A stretch of 17,527 bases of DNA, from NCBI GenBank assembly GCA_903881535.1, contig CAIRTT010000061.1, forward strand, positions 1 to 17,527. The letters are read 5' to 3'. This document shows, piece by piece, positions 5,529-12,148 of this stretch. Both the position numbers and the translations under genes were made by a program. A model generated the notes under the pieces. The model was not told where the DNA came from. It ran no database searches and saw nothing but the letters and a program-made list of their open reading frames with translations. Position 1 is the stretch's first letter. Every line of letters begins with the position of its first letter. Source of the DNA: an uncultured Armatimonadota bacterium. Its GTDB lineage: Bacteria; Armatimonadota; Armatimonadia; Armatimonadales; Armatimonadaceae.

Positions 5529-8482
5529 CAATACCTCGTGATCGTTTCGTGGAGGTTTAGGAGGACGCGGCAGACATTGGTGTATGCGGCCAGCTCTATT
5601 GGGTCGACATCCAGACGGCTTGGGAGGCTGCCAGTACGCAGCATGTCCCGACCTGGGATTTCATTGATGGTGTAGGACTTTCGTGATTCTGCAAGGATCG
5701 TCTTGAGCTGGTTTCTTTCGGTGCCGGATGGAGAAGCGCCACGGACGCGCTGCATCAGCCAGTTCAGACGGGCATCATCGCTACCGATACTTGGCTTGAT
5801 GGATGCGTACATCAGGTTTGCTAGTCCCCGTGCAGCCTCCACGTAGACTGGGTCGTTTAGCAGTGTCAGCGCCTGCTGCGGGGTGTTTGCTTCATTCCGG
5901 ACAGGGCAGGCTTCTTCGCGGCTTGGGGCATCGAATGCCGCGAGGCCTGGGTGCAAAAATGTCCGCTGCCAGTGCGTGTAGAGACCACGGCGATACTGGT
6001 CGCCCCGGGTGCTTACCGTGTAGTCACGGTCTGGGAACTGCAGGTTTGCGTAGTACCCGATGGGTTGAAATGGCTTTACGGGAGGCCCGCCAACGTGGCT
6101 ATCCAAGATTCCAGCGATGGAAAGCGCGTTATCGCGAATGAATTCGGCATCCAGGCGGCGGGGGCTCTGCCTTGCGAAATGTCGGTTCTGTGGGTCCTTT
6201 ACATGCTGGATGGGCAAGGGTTTCGATGACCGTTTATACGCATCGCTGAGAACGATTTCCCGCATGATGCTGCGCATATTCCAGCCGTTGTCCATCAATG
6301 TCGATGCCAGCCAGTCAAGCAGGGTCGGATTTGTTGGCGCTTCACCTTGTGCGCCAAAGTCCTCAACGGATGCCGATATTCCGTTGCCAAAGTACAACCG
6401 CCAGAAACGATTTACGAGAACCCGGGCAGTGAGCGGGTTGTTGCGGCTGGTGATCCATGCGGCGAGCTCGAGTCGGGATGCTGGCTGAGTGGCAGTCGCT
6501 TTTACATTCGTTAGAAACGTAGGCGTCGCGGGGCCGACGAGAGCCCCACTCGTGTCCATCCAGTTTCCACGCGCAAGAATCCTTGCCTGCCGCCCCTTGT
6601 TGGTCCCCTCGGTGACCATCACCGGCGTCTTTCCACCACGGCACTGCACAATGCTGCGCTGGCGGGTAAAAATGTCAGCTGAGACTTTTTCCAACCCCGC
6701 ACCTGAGAGCAAAAAGGCAGCTTTAGGGTCGCGCTCAAGCGGTGCATCCAAGACATCTGGGTTGATCACATGAACCGGAAGCACCCGAAGGCGAACATCG
6801 CTTGTCGTCCCAGAAAGTGTCAACTTCAACGGTCCTCCATTCGTATATGCTGTGCGCGGCAGCCAGTAAATAGCCTTTGCTTCGCCGCGGGGCGCTTTAC
6901 TTGTGATACGCCATCCGGACTGAATCCCGATGCGCTCAAAGCCATTTTGGGTAGTTGGGCTATGTGGTTCCCCGATGCCGTGCCAGAACGGAAGAGTGAC
7001 ATTTCCCTGTTTGAGCGACAGGTTGACAGTGGCTGGAACCTGTGGCTGCCGAATCGTGACTTCAATCCCGGCGAGCATCACCGCCGAACGTGGAAGATCG
7101 ATCACCAACCCAGTCTTTTCAGGTGTGTGCCAGTCAGTGCCTTCGGGCGTTTGGAGTGTCAGCGGGGCAGTGTCGCCATTTAAGTCACGGTATTGGCTGT
7201 ACTTCGAAAGGTACGCCATGTAACGAGGATCAGAATCCGCGACGCCTGCTGCAAGGGCTTTGATGCCCGCGACTTCCTCATCTATGCGGCTTGCGAGAGC
7301 CTTGCTACTAACCACAATCTCTGGCGGGAACGGTGAATCGTTGTTGATACCGCGGAGCTCAGGTTCTGGTGTGTAGCTGTAGTCGGCATAGACGCCCCAC
7401 TGACGCATGTCGGCGAAGTAGGCTGCGATGCTGTAAAAGTCTTTTGCCGTAAAGGGATCGTATTTGTGGTCGTGGCACTCTGCGCAGGCGATGGTTGATC
7501 CTAGAAATGCACTGCCAACGGTGCGGACACGGTCCGCGGCGTACTTTGCGAGGTACTCACCAGGCTGTGCGCCACCCTCACGTGTGACCATGTTGAGGCG
7601 GTTAAAGCAGGTTGCGGTGCGGGATGCATCCGATGCGTTTGGAATCAAGTCCCCCGCCAGCTGGTCGCGTACAAAGGTCGAATACGGCAGATTGACTTTG
7701 AAGGCATTGATGACCCAGTCGCGGTACGGCCAGGCATTGTGGTTTTGGTCGCCGTGGAAGCCGACTGTATCGGCGTAGCGAACCTGATCCAGCCACCAAA
7801 CGGACATCCTCTCGGCGTGGGCATCCGATGCCAGCAAGCGGTCAACATAGGACGCATATGCCTTCTTCGTTGGGTTTGCTGCGTAAGCATTGATGTCATC
7901 CGTGGTTGGAGGAAGCCCGGTCAAATCGAGCGAGACGCGGCGTATCAAGGTAACCGGGTCAGCTTCCGGCGCCTGGAGTAGGCCGAGCTGTTTGTGACGC
8001 TGATTTAGGAAGGCATCGATTGGGGTTGCGCCTGCATTGGAACTTGGTACTGCGGGCTTTACAACCGGTGTGTAGGCCCAGTGCGGTTCGTACTTCGCGC
8101 CAGCGAGGAGCCATGCCTTGATGGTTTCCTTTTGTCCTTTTGACAATCGCTTGTGCGCACCGGGAGGTGGCATGAGCAGGTCTTGGGATGTTTGTGTAAT
8201 CCGGTTCCACACGGAGCCTTTCAGCGTGCCGGGAACAATGGCTTTCTGCCGGATGGCTTCATCCTGGATGTCGAGGCGCAGGCCAGATTTTCGCTTCGCG
8301 CTGTCAGGCCCATGGCATGGGAAGCAGGTATCCGAAAGTATTGGGCGGACATCCCGGTTGTAAAGGGGGATGATCGGTTTTTGTACCGCTGGTTTGGGTG
8401 GTGCGACGGCGAGTGCAGCGATGGTGGTTATGAGCGGCATACAACCGGCGAGCAGCCGTAAGGTCAATCCGGAGTTACGCAT
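5528..8482 (-). CDS. PSCyt1-DUF1549-DUF1553 exported cytochrome-like protein
   Basis: About 984 residues. From ATG 8482 the protein starts with a signal peptide (positively charged start, hydrophobic core to about residue 27). The PSCyt1 domain has a haem-binding CxxCH, 'CFPCHG' (Cys53, Cys56, His57), and a downstream 'LLMPPP' that could supply the axial Met104. DUF1549 follows, with 'RRVSLDLTGLPPT' (181-193), and includes a second CxxCH, 'CAECHDHKYDPFT' (333-345), standard for this family. The C-terminal half is DUF1553, with 'NPLTARVLVNRFW' and 'QALTLLNDP'. These proteins are abundant in Planctomycetota and relatives and are thought to act outside the cytoplasmic membrane, possibly in polysaccharide breakdown. 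The reaction is unknown. An upstream TTG at 8509 would add nine residues before the signal peptide and is less likely. The stop overlaps the DUF1501 start, so the two form an operon. Confidence 0.92.
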   Translation of the reverse strand: MRNSGLTLRLLAGCMPLITTIAALAVAPPKPAVQKPIIPLYNRDVRPILSDTCFPCHGPDSAKRKSGLRLDIQDEAIRQKAIVPGTLKGSVWNRITQTSQDLLMPPPGAHKRLSKGQKETIKAWLLAGAKYEPHWAYTPVVKPAVPSSNAGATPIDAFLNQRHKQLGLLQAPEADPVTLIRRVSLDLTGLPPTTDDINAYAANPTKKAYASYVDRLLASDAHAERMSVWWLDQVRYADTVGFHGDQNHNAWPYRDWVINAFKVNLPYSTFVRDQLAGDLIPNASDASRTATCFNRLNMVTREGGAQPGEYLAKYAADRVRTVGSAFLGSTIACAECHDHKYDPFTAKDFYSIAAYFADMRQWGVYADYSYTPEPELRGINNDSPFPPEIVVSSKALASRIDEEVAGIKALAAGVADSDPRYMAYLSKYSQYRDLNGDTAPLTLQTPEGTDWHTPEKTGLVIDLPRSAVMLAGIEVTIRQPQVPATVNLSLKQGNVTLPFWHGIGEPHSPTTQNGFERIGIQSGWRITSKAPRGEAKAIYWLPRTAYTNGGPLKLTLSGTTSDVRLRVLPVHVINPDVLDAPLERDPKAAFLLSGAGLEKVSADIFTRQRSIVQCRGGKTPVMVTEGTNKGRQARILARGNWMDTSGALVGPATPTFLTNVKATATQPASRLELAAWITSRNNPLTARVLVNRFWRLYFGNGISASVEDFGAQGEAPTNPTLLDWLASTLMDNGWNMRSIMREIVLSDAYKRSSKPLPIQHVKDPQNRHFARQSPRRLDAEFIRDNALSIAGILDSHVGGPPVKPFQPIGYYANLQFPDRDYTVSTRGDQYRRGLYTHWQRTFLHPGLAAFDAPSREEACPVRNEANTPQQALTLLNDPVYVEAARGLANLMYASIKPSIGSDDARLNWLMQRVRGASPSGTERNQLKTILAESRKSYTINEIPGRDMLRTGSLPSRLDVDPIELAAYTNVCRVLLNLHETITRY

Positions 8483-8499
8483 ATCCCCGATGTTGTACC

Positions 8500-8528
8500 A
8501 TTGAATCAAGGGTACTCAAAATACTCAA
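8500..8528 (-). promoter_or_regulatory. Possible promoter for the DUF1553-DUF1501 operon
   Basis: On the minus strand a TTGAGT (8523-8528) and a TTCAAT (8500-8505) are separated by exactly 17 nt, each matching four of six sigma-70 consensus bases. Transcription would start near 8493, just upstream of ATG 8482, which argues against the TTG start at 8509. This is pattern matching only, and no divergent promoter for the plus-strand gene is obvious. Confidence 0.25.
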
Positions 8529-8530
8529 AA
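8513..8530. repeat. Tandem 9-bp direct repeat in divergent intergenic region
   Basis: TACTCAAAA occurs twice back to back (8513-8521 and 8522-8530) in the 94-bp region between the divergent DUF1553 and short-chain dehydrogenase genes. It overlaps the candidate minus-strand -35 region, so it could be a regulator site, or a chance short duplication. Confidence 0.5.
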
Positions 8531-8576
8531 GTGCAGCCTTGGGGAATCCAGGGCATAAAAGGAATTCCGCGAAATA

Positions 8577-9392
8577 ATGGATATTGCATCCCTTTTCCGT
8601 CTAGATGAAAAGCGTGTTCTGATCACCGGGTCCAGCAGTGGAATCGGTCAGCTACAAGCACTCGCCATGACCAGTGTCGGGGCTCGTGTGGTGGTACACG
8701 GGTCCAATCAGGCGAAGATTGATGAGACATTGCACATGCTCGGGGCTGCGGGCGGAGATGCGCATGGTGTGTGTCTGGCACTCGATGGCAAGCGCTCGAC
8801 GGCGCAGGATCTCGTCCGTCAGGCCGCAGAGCTTCTCGGTGGGCTTGATATTGTCATCAACTGCGCTGGCACAAACCGCCGCAAGGAAATCGAGGATGTT
8901 ACGGAAGAGGACTACGAGCTCATCCGGTCCGTCAACCTTGACTCGCTCTACTGGATCAGCCAAGCGGCCATCCCTTACATGCGCGAAGCTGGTTGTGGGA
9001 AAATTCTCCATATCGGAAGCATGACAACGTTCCGCGGTCTCGGGATGCTTTCCGTATACGGGATGACAAAGGGAGCCGTTGGCCAGCTGACGCAGAGCAT
9101 GGCGACGGAGCTTGCAAAGCACAACATTCAGGTCAATGGCATCGCACCCGGCTTTATTGACACACCTCTCACCACCGCTGGGTTGTTTGGTGACACAGTG
9201 CGTAAAAAGTGGATCTTTGACCGCATCCCTGCCGGACGCCGCGGCCTCCCGGCAGATCTCATTGGGGCGACCATTTTCTTGTGTAGCCATGCGAGTGACT
9301 ACGTGACGGGGCAGATGCTTGCCGTGGATGGCGGCTTCCTCACCGGTGGAAGCTGGGCGATTCACGCAACGGAAGAGCAGCTGGCAGACTAA
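8577..9392 (+). CDS. Short-chain dehydrogenase/reductase, KduD/gluconate-5-dehydrogenase-like
   Basis: A 271-residue classical SDR. The cofactor motif is 'TGSSSGIG' (17-24), followed by 'NCAG' (95-98). The catalytic residues are Asn120 ('SVN'), Ser148 ('IGSM'), Tyr161 and Lys165 ('YGMTK'). 'NGIAPGFIDTPLT' and the C-terminal 'VTGQMLAVDGGF' complete the family pattern, so the enzyme looks intact. Overall sequence style resembles sugar-acid dehydrogenases such as 2-deoxy-D-gluconate 3-dehydrogenase or gluconate 5-dehydrogenase, but SDR substrate cannot be assigned from motifs. The gene stands alone: it is divergent from the DUF1553 operon and is closed by a strong terminator. An AAGGAA about 12 nt upstream of the ATG is a poorly spaced ribosome binding site. 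Confidence 0.88.
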   Translation: MDIASLFRLDEKRVLITGSSSGIGQLQALAMTSVGARVVVHGSNQAKIDETLHMLGAAGGDAHGVCLALDGKRSTAQDLVRQAAELLGGLDIVINCAGTNRRKEIEDVTEEDYELIRSVNLDSLYWISQAAIPYMREAGCGKILHIGSMTTFRGLGMLSVYGMTKGAVGQLTQSMATELAKHNIQVNGIAPGFIDTPLTTAGLFGDTVRKKWIFDRIPAGRRGLPADLIGATIFLCSHASDYVTGQMLAVDGGFLTGGSWAIHATEEQLAD

Positions 9393-9414
9393 CATCCTCT
9401 AGCGAAAATCAGAG

Positions 9415-9445
9415 AGGGCACAGCCGCAAGGCCGGTGCCCTTTTT
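9415..9445 (+). terminator. Intrinsic terminator after the short-chain dehydrogenase gene
   Basis: AGGGCAC (9415-9421) pairs with GTGCCCT (9435-9441). Inside, GCC and GGC close a GCAA tetraloop, and the stem is followed by a run of five T and a further T-rich stretch. It lies 23 nt after the stop codon. Confidence 0.9.
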
Positions 9446-9480
9446 GTTCGTTTAGCTTGGAGAGTCCCGACCAGTTACAG

Positions 9481-10476
9481 TCAGTCTTGTGTGTGGCTTT
9501 TACCAACGGGATTGCCGTTGCGGGGCACTCTGGCGCGCACCAGCTCTGGAAGCAGGAACTCTGTAAACGCAGTTGCTCCCGCAGGACTCAAATGCACTGC
9601 GTCTGTAAAGTCGCTGTCAACCGCCATTTCATCCATGTTCACCAGACGCGCACCCAGGGCATCCACCTCGGTCGCCAAGCGGTCCAAATATGCCTGCCAG
9701 TCCGGTGTCCTGTAGTACGCGTTCCTATGCTTGGCTGGCATCGGCATGACGACAAACACCACCTCACGGCCATCCTTGGTTGCAGCATTCATCAAACGCA
9801 TGACTTCTGGGCACAGCAACGATGTCTGTGCCATTGCTTTGCGGACCCGTGCGGCAAATCGCTCAGCTGAGCCATCCTCGAGGGCGGAAAAGTCATCGGC
9901 CCGGCCAAATGTGTTCGTTACTGACTTCCGCTTGAGGGACTTGTCCGACAGGACTCGTCTGACGCGCTCGACTTTCGCCCACAGAGAGTCCTGATAGGTC
10001 AGTAGAGGGATATTTTGGCGCAGGATGAACTCGTATCTGGAAAGGCTGTTTAGACCATAGGATTCAGGGATATTGACGTTCTTTAGCTGGAAAGCAACAG
10101 CCCGGTTTCCCTTCCAGCCAAGCTCAGCTGATTCGGACAGGGTCAGGTCCATAAAGCCATAGATTAGCTTGCCACGAACACCGGATGTGATCGCTTCCTG
10201 CGCAATGGCTGCGTGCTCCGATGACTGCGTAGAGCCAATGCCAGCATTCATGCATGTTACCTGCTGTTTTTTGCAGACATCCGTGTCGATGCCGGCTGCG
10301 ATCAGCGAGTTTCCAAGGAAGAGATAGTCATTGTTAGATGCCTTCTGAAGGCGCGCTGCAAGGATGCGTGCGGGGTTGTTGCGCTCAATGACGGTGATAC
10401 CAAAGTTCAGCATCACCAACCCGGCAGCGACCATGATGGTATAGCGGACCAGGAGTGGGCGATTGCGGGCATCCAT
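9481..10476 (-). CDS. Membrane-anchored SGNH/GDSL-hydrolase-like protein
   Basis: A 331-residue protein. Residues about 10-30 form one hydrophobic segment after a basic N-terminus, consistent with a signal anchor and an extracytoplasmic catalytic domain. 'YLFLGNSLIAAGID' carries the candidate nucleophile Ser57 in a G-N-S block I (the family often has GDS). Near the C-terminus, 'DAVHLSPAGATAF' supplies the D-x-x-H pair (Asp292, His295) of block V. These two blocks, together with their spacing, are why it is called SGNH-like. Possible roles are ester hydrolysis or acyl transfer on an envelope glycan, and the substrate cannot be read. The gene converges on the short-chain dehydrogenase gene, with that gene's terminator between them. 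No strong ribosome binding site precedes ATG 10476. It sits downstream of the tRNA operon on the same strand but beyond the tRNA terminator. Confidence 0.7.
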   Translation of the reverse strand: MDARNRPLLVRYTIMVAAGLVMLNFGITVIERNNPARILAARLQKASNNDYLFLGNSLIAAGIDTDVCKKQQVTCMNAGIGSTQSSEHAAIAQEAITSGVRGKLIYGFMDLTLSESAELGWKGNRAVAFQLKNVNIPESYGLNSLSRYEFILRQNIPLLTYQDSLWAKVERVRRVLSDKSLKRKSVTNTFGRADDFSALEDGSAERFAARVRKAMAQTSLLCPEVMRLMNAATKDGREVVFVVMPMPAKHRNAYYRTPDWQAYLDRLATEVDALGARLVNMDEMAVDSDFTDAVHLSPAGATAFTEFLLPELVRARVPRNGNPVGKSHTQD

Positions 10477-10580
10477 GAAACCAACGTATCACAGGATAGA
10501 GCAGCGCTAAAAGAACACGTGGTTGGAAATGCCCAAGGATCGGACTGTTCTTGCATCACAGCCGGACTTAAAGGCAGAAA

Positions 10581-10600
10581 CCCATGGAATATTCCATGGG
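10581..10600. repeat. Perfect 20-bp palindrome
   Basis: CCCATGGAAT is followed immediately by its own reverse complement, giving a 20-bp palindrome with no spacer. On the minus strand it follows the tRNA terminator and is itself followed by a pyrimidine-rich TTTCTGCCTTT. It could be a back-up terminator, or an operator upstream of the SGNH-like gene. Confidence 0.8.
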
Positions 10601-10604
10601 CTCT

Positions 10605-10636
10605 AAAACAATCAAAACCCCCGCTGTAAACGAGGG
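10605..10636 (-). terminator. Intrinsic terminator of the tRNA operon
   Basis: On the minus strand CCCTCG (10636-10631) pairs with CGGGGG (10623-10618) across a 7-nt loop. It is followed by TTTTGATTGTTTT. It begins 8 nt after the encoded CCA end of tRNA-Phe. Confidence 0.85.
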
Positions 10637-10643
10637 TCACGAA

Positions 10644-10719
<76 letters not shown>

Positions 10720-10727
10720 GTGGAAAA

Positions 10728-10801
10728 CGGAGAAGACGGGGCTCGAACCCGCGACCTCCGCCGTGACAGGGCGGCGCTCTAACCGACTGAGCTACTCCTC
10801 C
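10728..10801 (-). tRNA. tRNA-Asp (anticodon GUC), CCA not encoded
   Basis: A 74-nt cloverleaf. The acceptor GGAGGAG pairs with CTTCTCC (one G-T pair), the D stem is GCTC/GAGC, and the anticodon stem CCGCC/GGCGG holds the loop CTGTCAC (anticodon GTC). The T stem GCGGG/CCCGT holds TTCGAGC. Discriminator G is followed by TTT, so CCA must be added after transcription. Confidence 0.97.
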
Positions 10802-10819
10802 ACAACCAATGCGCCAAAG

Positions 10820-10891
10820 TGGGCGAAGAGGGATTTGAACCCCCGACCACCTGTTTGTAAGACAGGCGCTCTACCGCTGAGCTATTCGCCC
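10820..10891 (-). tRNA. tRNA-Val (anticodon UAC), CCA not encoded
   Basis: A 72-nt cloverleaf. The acceptor GGGCGAA pairs with TTCGCCC, the D stem is GCTC/GAGC, and the anticodon stem CCTGT/ACAGG holds the loop CTTACAA (anticodon TAC). The T stem GGGGG/CCCTC (one G-T) holds TTCAAAT. Discriminator A is followed by CTT, with no CCA. It is the promoter-proximal gene of the operon. Confidence 0.97.
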
Positions 10892-10924
10892 TCAGCACTC
10901 TGCCGCATGCTTGACGCAGGGAGA

Positions 10925-10953
10925 AGAATACCGCTGCAAAACACGCTCCGCAA
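10925..10953 (-). promoter_or_regulatory. Sigma-70-type promoter of the tRNA operon
   Basis: On the minus strand a TTGCGG -35 box (10953-10948) and a TATTCT -10 box (10930-10925) are separated by 17 nt. The predicted start lies about 25-30 nt before the 5' end of tRNA-Val. Position and spacing fit a stable-RNA promoter. Confidence 0.6.
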
Positions 10954-11007
10954 GACCTAATCATCCATTTGCCCCAAAAAACCGAAAAAATCCTGTGATG
11001 ACTTGGA

Positions 11008-11036
11008 TTCAGACCGGGGCAGCACCGTTGTAGAAT
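11008..11036 (+). promoter_or_regulatory. Possible promoter for the TIM-barrel isomerase gene
   Basis: TTCAGA (11008-11013) and TAGAAT (11031-11036) are separated by 17 nt. The -35 matches four of six consensus bases and the -10 matches five of six. The -10 lies about 34 nt before ATG 11070. It is divergent from the tRNA promoter in the same intergenic region. Confidence 0.35.
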
Positions 11037-11069
11037 CCAGTGTGTTATCGGGATGTGAGGGGGAAATCA

Positions 11070-11915
11070 ATGCGCATAACAGCTATTACAGATGAGATAT
11101 CGCAAGACCTTGGTATCGCACTGGAGGTCCTGAAGGAGTACGGGGCGACATCGTGTGAGCTGCGAAATGTCTACGGCGTTTACATCGTGGATGCCGAAGA
11201 TGCCCTTCTCGCCCGGGTGGAAACAGATCTCGCTACGGCTGGGTTGACGGTCGATTGTCTCGACACGCCGCTGTTCAAGTGCAACCTAGATGCCGTTGGG
11301 ACAACGGATGCTGCCGGCGCCACTCATAATGCAACCGAGCGAACGCTGAGTGATCAGTGGCCGCTCCTTGATCGCTGTGTCGAACTGGCAAATCGGTTCA
11401 AAACACCTTATATGCGTGTTTTTGCGTTCTGGCGAAAGGGTGACCTGACTGCTGACCGCCGCATCGCCATTATCGAAATTCTCAGTAAGGCCGCTGCGAT
11501 TGCAGGTGCATCCGGGATTACACTCCTCCTCGAAAATGAACATGCTTGCCTCCTTGGCACGGCTTTGGAAACTGCGGATGTCGTACGTGCCATCGGGTCC
11601 CCGTGGCTGAAAATGGTTTGGGATCCAGGCAATGCGATGATGCTTGGTGAGCAAGGTCTTCCGGATGGTTATGACGCTTGCAAAGATGTAGCCGTGCATA
11701 TTCATCTAAAAGATGTCACTTCAAGCGCAGATGGAACCTTGGTTTGGGCATGTATTAGCTCCGGGAATGGTGACTATCCTGCGTTGTTTCAAACGCTTAG
11801 AGCCGATGGCTATTCGGGAAGTATTGCTCTTGAGACCCACTGGAAATCGGTTGATAACAACCCGGAAACCGCGAGTCGGGCTTGCCTTTCAGTTATGCAT
11901 CAGCTGCTTGGCTAA
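11070..11915 (+). CDS. Sugar phosphate isomerase/epimerase-like TIM-barrel protein
   Basis: A 281-residue protein of the xylose-isomerase-like (AP endonuclease 2) superfamily. The metal-site pattern is present: Glu155 in 'LLLENEH', Asp185 in 'VWDPGNAM', His210 and His212 in 'HIHLKDV', and Glu255 in 'IALETHW'. Such proteins isomerise or epimerise sugars or hydroxypyruvate, or act as inositol-catabolism dehydratases, using a divalent metal. The substrate cannot be assigned. ATG 11070 is chosen because GAGGGGG (11057-11063) sits 6 nt upstream and the barrel begins at once ('MRITAITDE'). A GTG at 11040 would add ten unrelated residues. The gene has its own candidate promoter and a hairpin followed by T's just after the stop. 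A decayed relative of its C-terminal coding sequence lies immediately downstream. Confidence 0.85.
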   Translation: MRITAITDEISQDLGIALEVLKEYGATSCELRNVYGVYIVDAEDALLARVETDLATAGLTVDCLDTPLFKCNLDAVGTTDAAGATHNATERTLSDQWPLLDRCVELANRFKTPYMRVFAFWRKGDLTADRRIAIIEILSKAAAIAGASGITLLLENEHACLLGTALETADVVRAIGSPWLKMVWDPGNAMMLGEQGLPDGYDACKDVAVHIHLKDVTSSADGTLVWACISSGNGDYPALFQTLRADGYSGSIALETHWKSVDNNPETASRACLSVMHQLLG

Positions 11916-11928
11916 AATCCCATGGCTG

Positions 11929-11960
11929 GATGCGTGGCGAAATGCGTCCATTCGCCGCAA
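11929..11960 (+). repeat. 32-nt hairpin-containing direct repeat, copy 1
   Basis: This 32-nt stretch, beginning GATGCGTGGCG and ending TTCGCCGCAA, is identical base for base to 12073-12104. It contains GGCGAA and TTCGCC as inverted arms around a 9-nt loop. Copy 1 begins 13 nt after the isomerase stop codon. Confidence 0.95.
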
Positions 11961-11969
11961 GCATTTTTT
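11931..11969 (+). terminator. Hairpin with T run after the isomerase gene
   Basis: The repeat copy 1 hairpin has the stem TGC-GGCGAA / TTCGCC-GCA, with a 2-nt bulge and a 9-nt loop. It is followed after a few bases by six T (11964-11969). It is usable as an intrinsic terminator, though the gap between stem and T run makes it weaker than the one at 9415. Confidence 0.5.
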
Positions 11970-11988
11970 GAGATTACTTTTCATGTTG

Positions 11989-12060
11989 ACCCACTGAAAA
12001 TCATATGAAAACAACCCGGAAACGTTAGGCCAAACCTTACTGAACGTCATTAAGCTGAAA
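11989..12060 (+). pseudogene. Decayed 3' fragment of a paralogous isomerase gene
   Basis: Read in the frame ACC CAC TGA, this stretch encodes T-H-stop-K-S, then 'ENNPET' and 'LLNVIKL'. The live gene at 11835-11915 encodes T-H-W-K-S, then 'DNNPET' and 'CLSVMHQL'. The DNA is clearly alignable (for example AACAACCCGGAAAC in both), the tryptophan codon TGG has become TGA, and one codon is missing. Upstream of the ACC the similarity breaks off after a few codons with an apparent indel, and no start or metal-site residues remain. It is interpreted as the tail of a second, paralogous gene whose body was deleted. Partial tandem duplication followed by divergence is the alternative. Confidence 0.65.
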
Positions 12061-12072
12061 CCGTATTCCATT

Positions 12073-12104
12073 GATGCGTGGCGAAATGCGTCCATTCGCC
12101 GCAA
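12073..12104 (+). repeat. 32-nt hairpin-containing direct repeat, copy 2
   Basis: Identical to 11929-11960, including the GGCGAA/TTCGCC arms. Here the hairpin is followed by AAAATAGGGGG and lacks a T run. It therefore lies in the leader of the foldase gene, about 45 nt before ATG 12149. Confidence 0.95.
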
Positions 12105-12148
12105 AATAGGGGGTTATGTCTGCCGGGAGGCGGATGAGGAGATTTCAC

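Noticed and set aside
8483..8509. TTG start at 8509 for the PSCyt1/DUF1553 gene
   Set aside because: It would place nine extra residues before an otherwise normal signal peptide, and the candidate -10 box overlaps this stretch.
11929..12115. Possible short peptide containing DAWRNASIRRK encoded in both hairpin repeats
   Set aside because: The shared peptide is only the translation of the identical 32-nt repeat. There is no consistent start codon, ribosome binding site or shared flanking frame.
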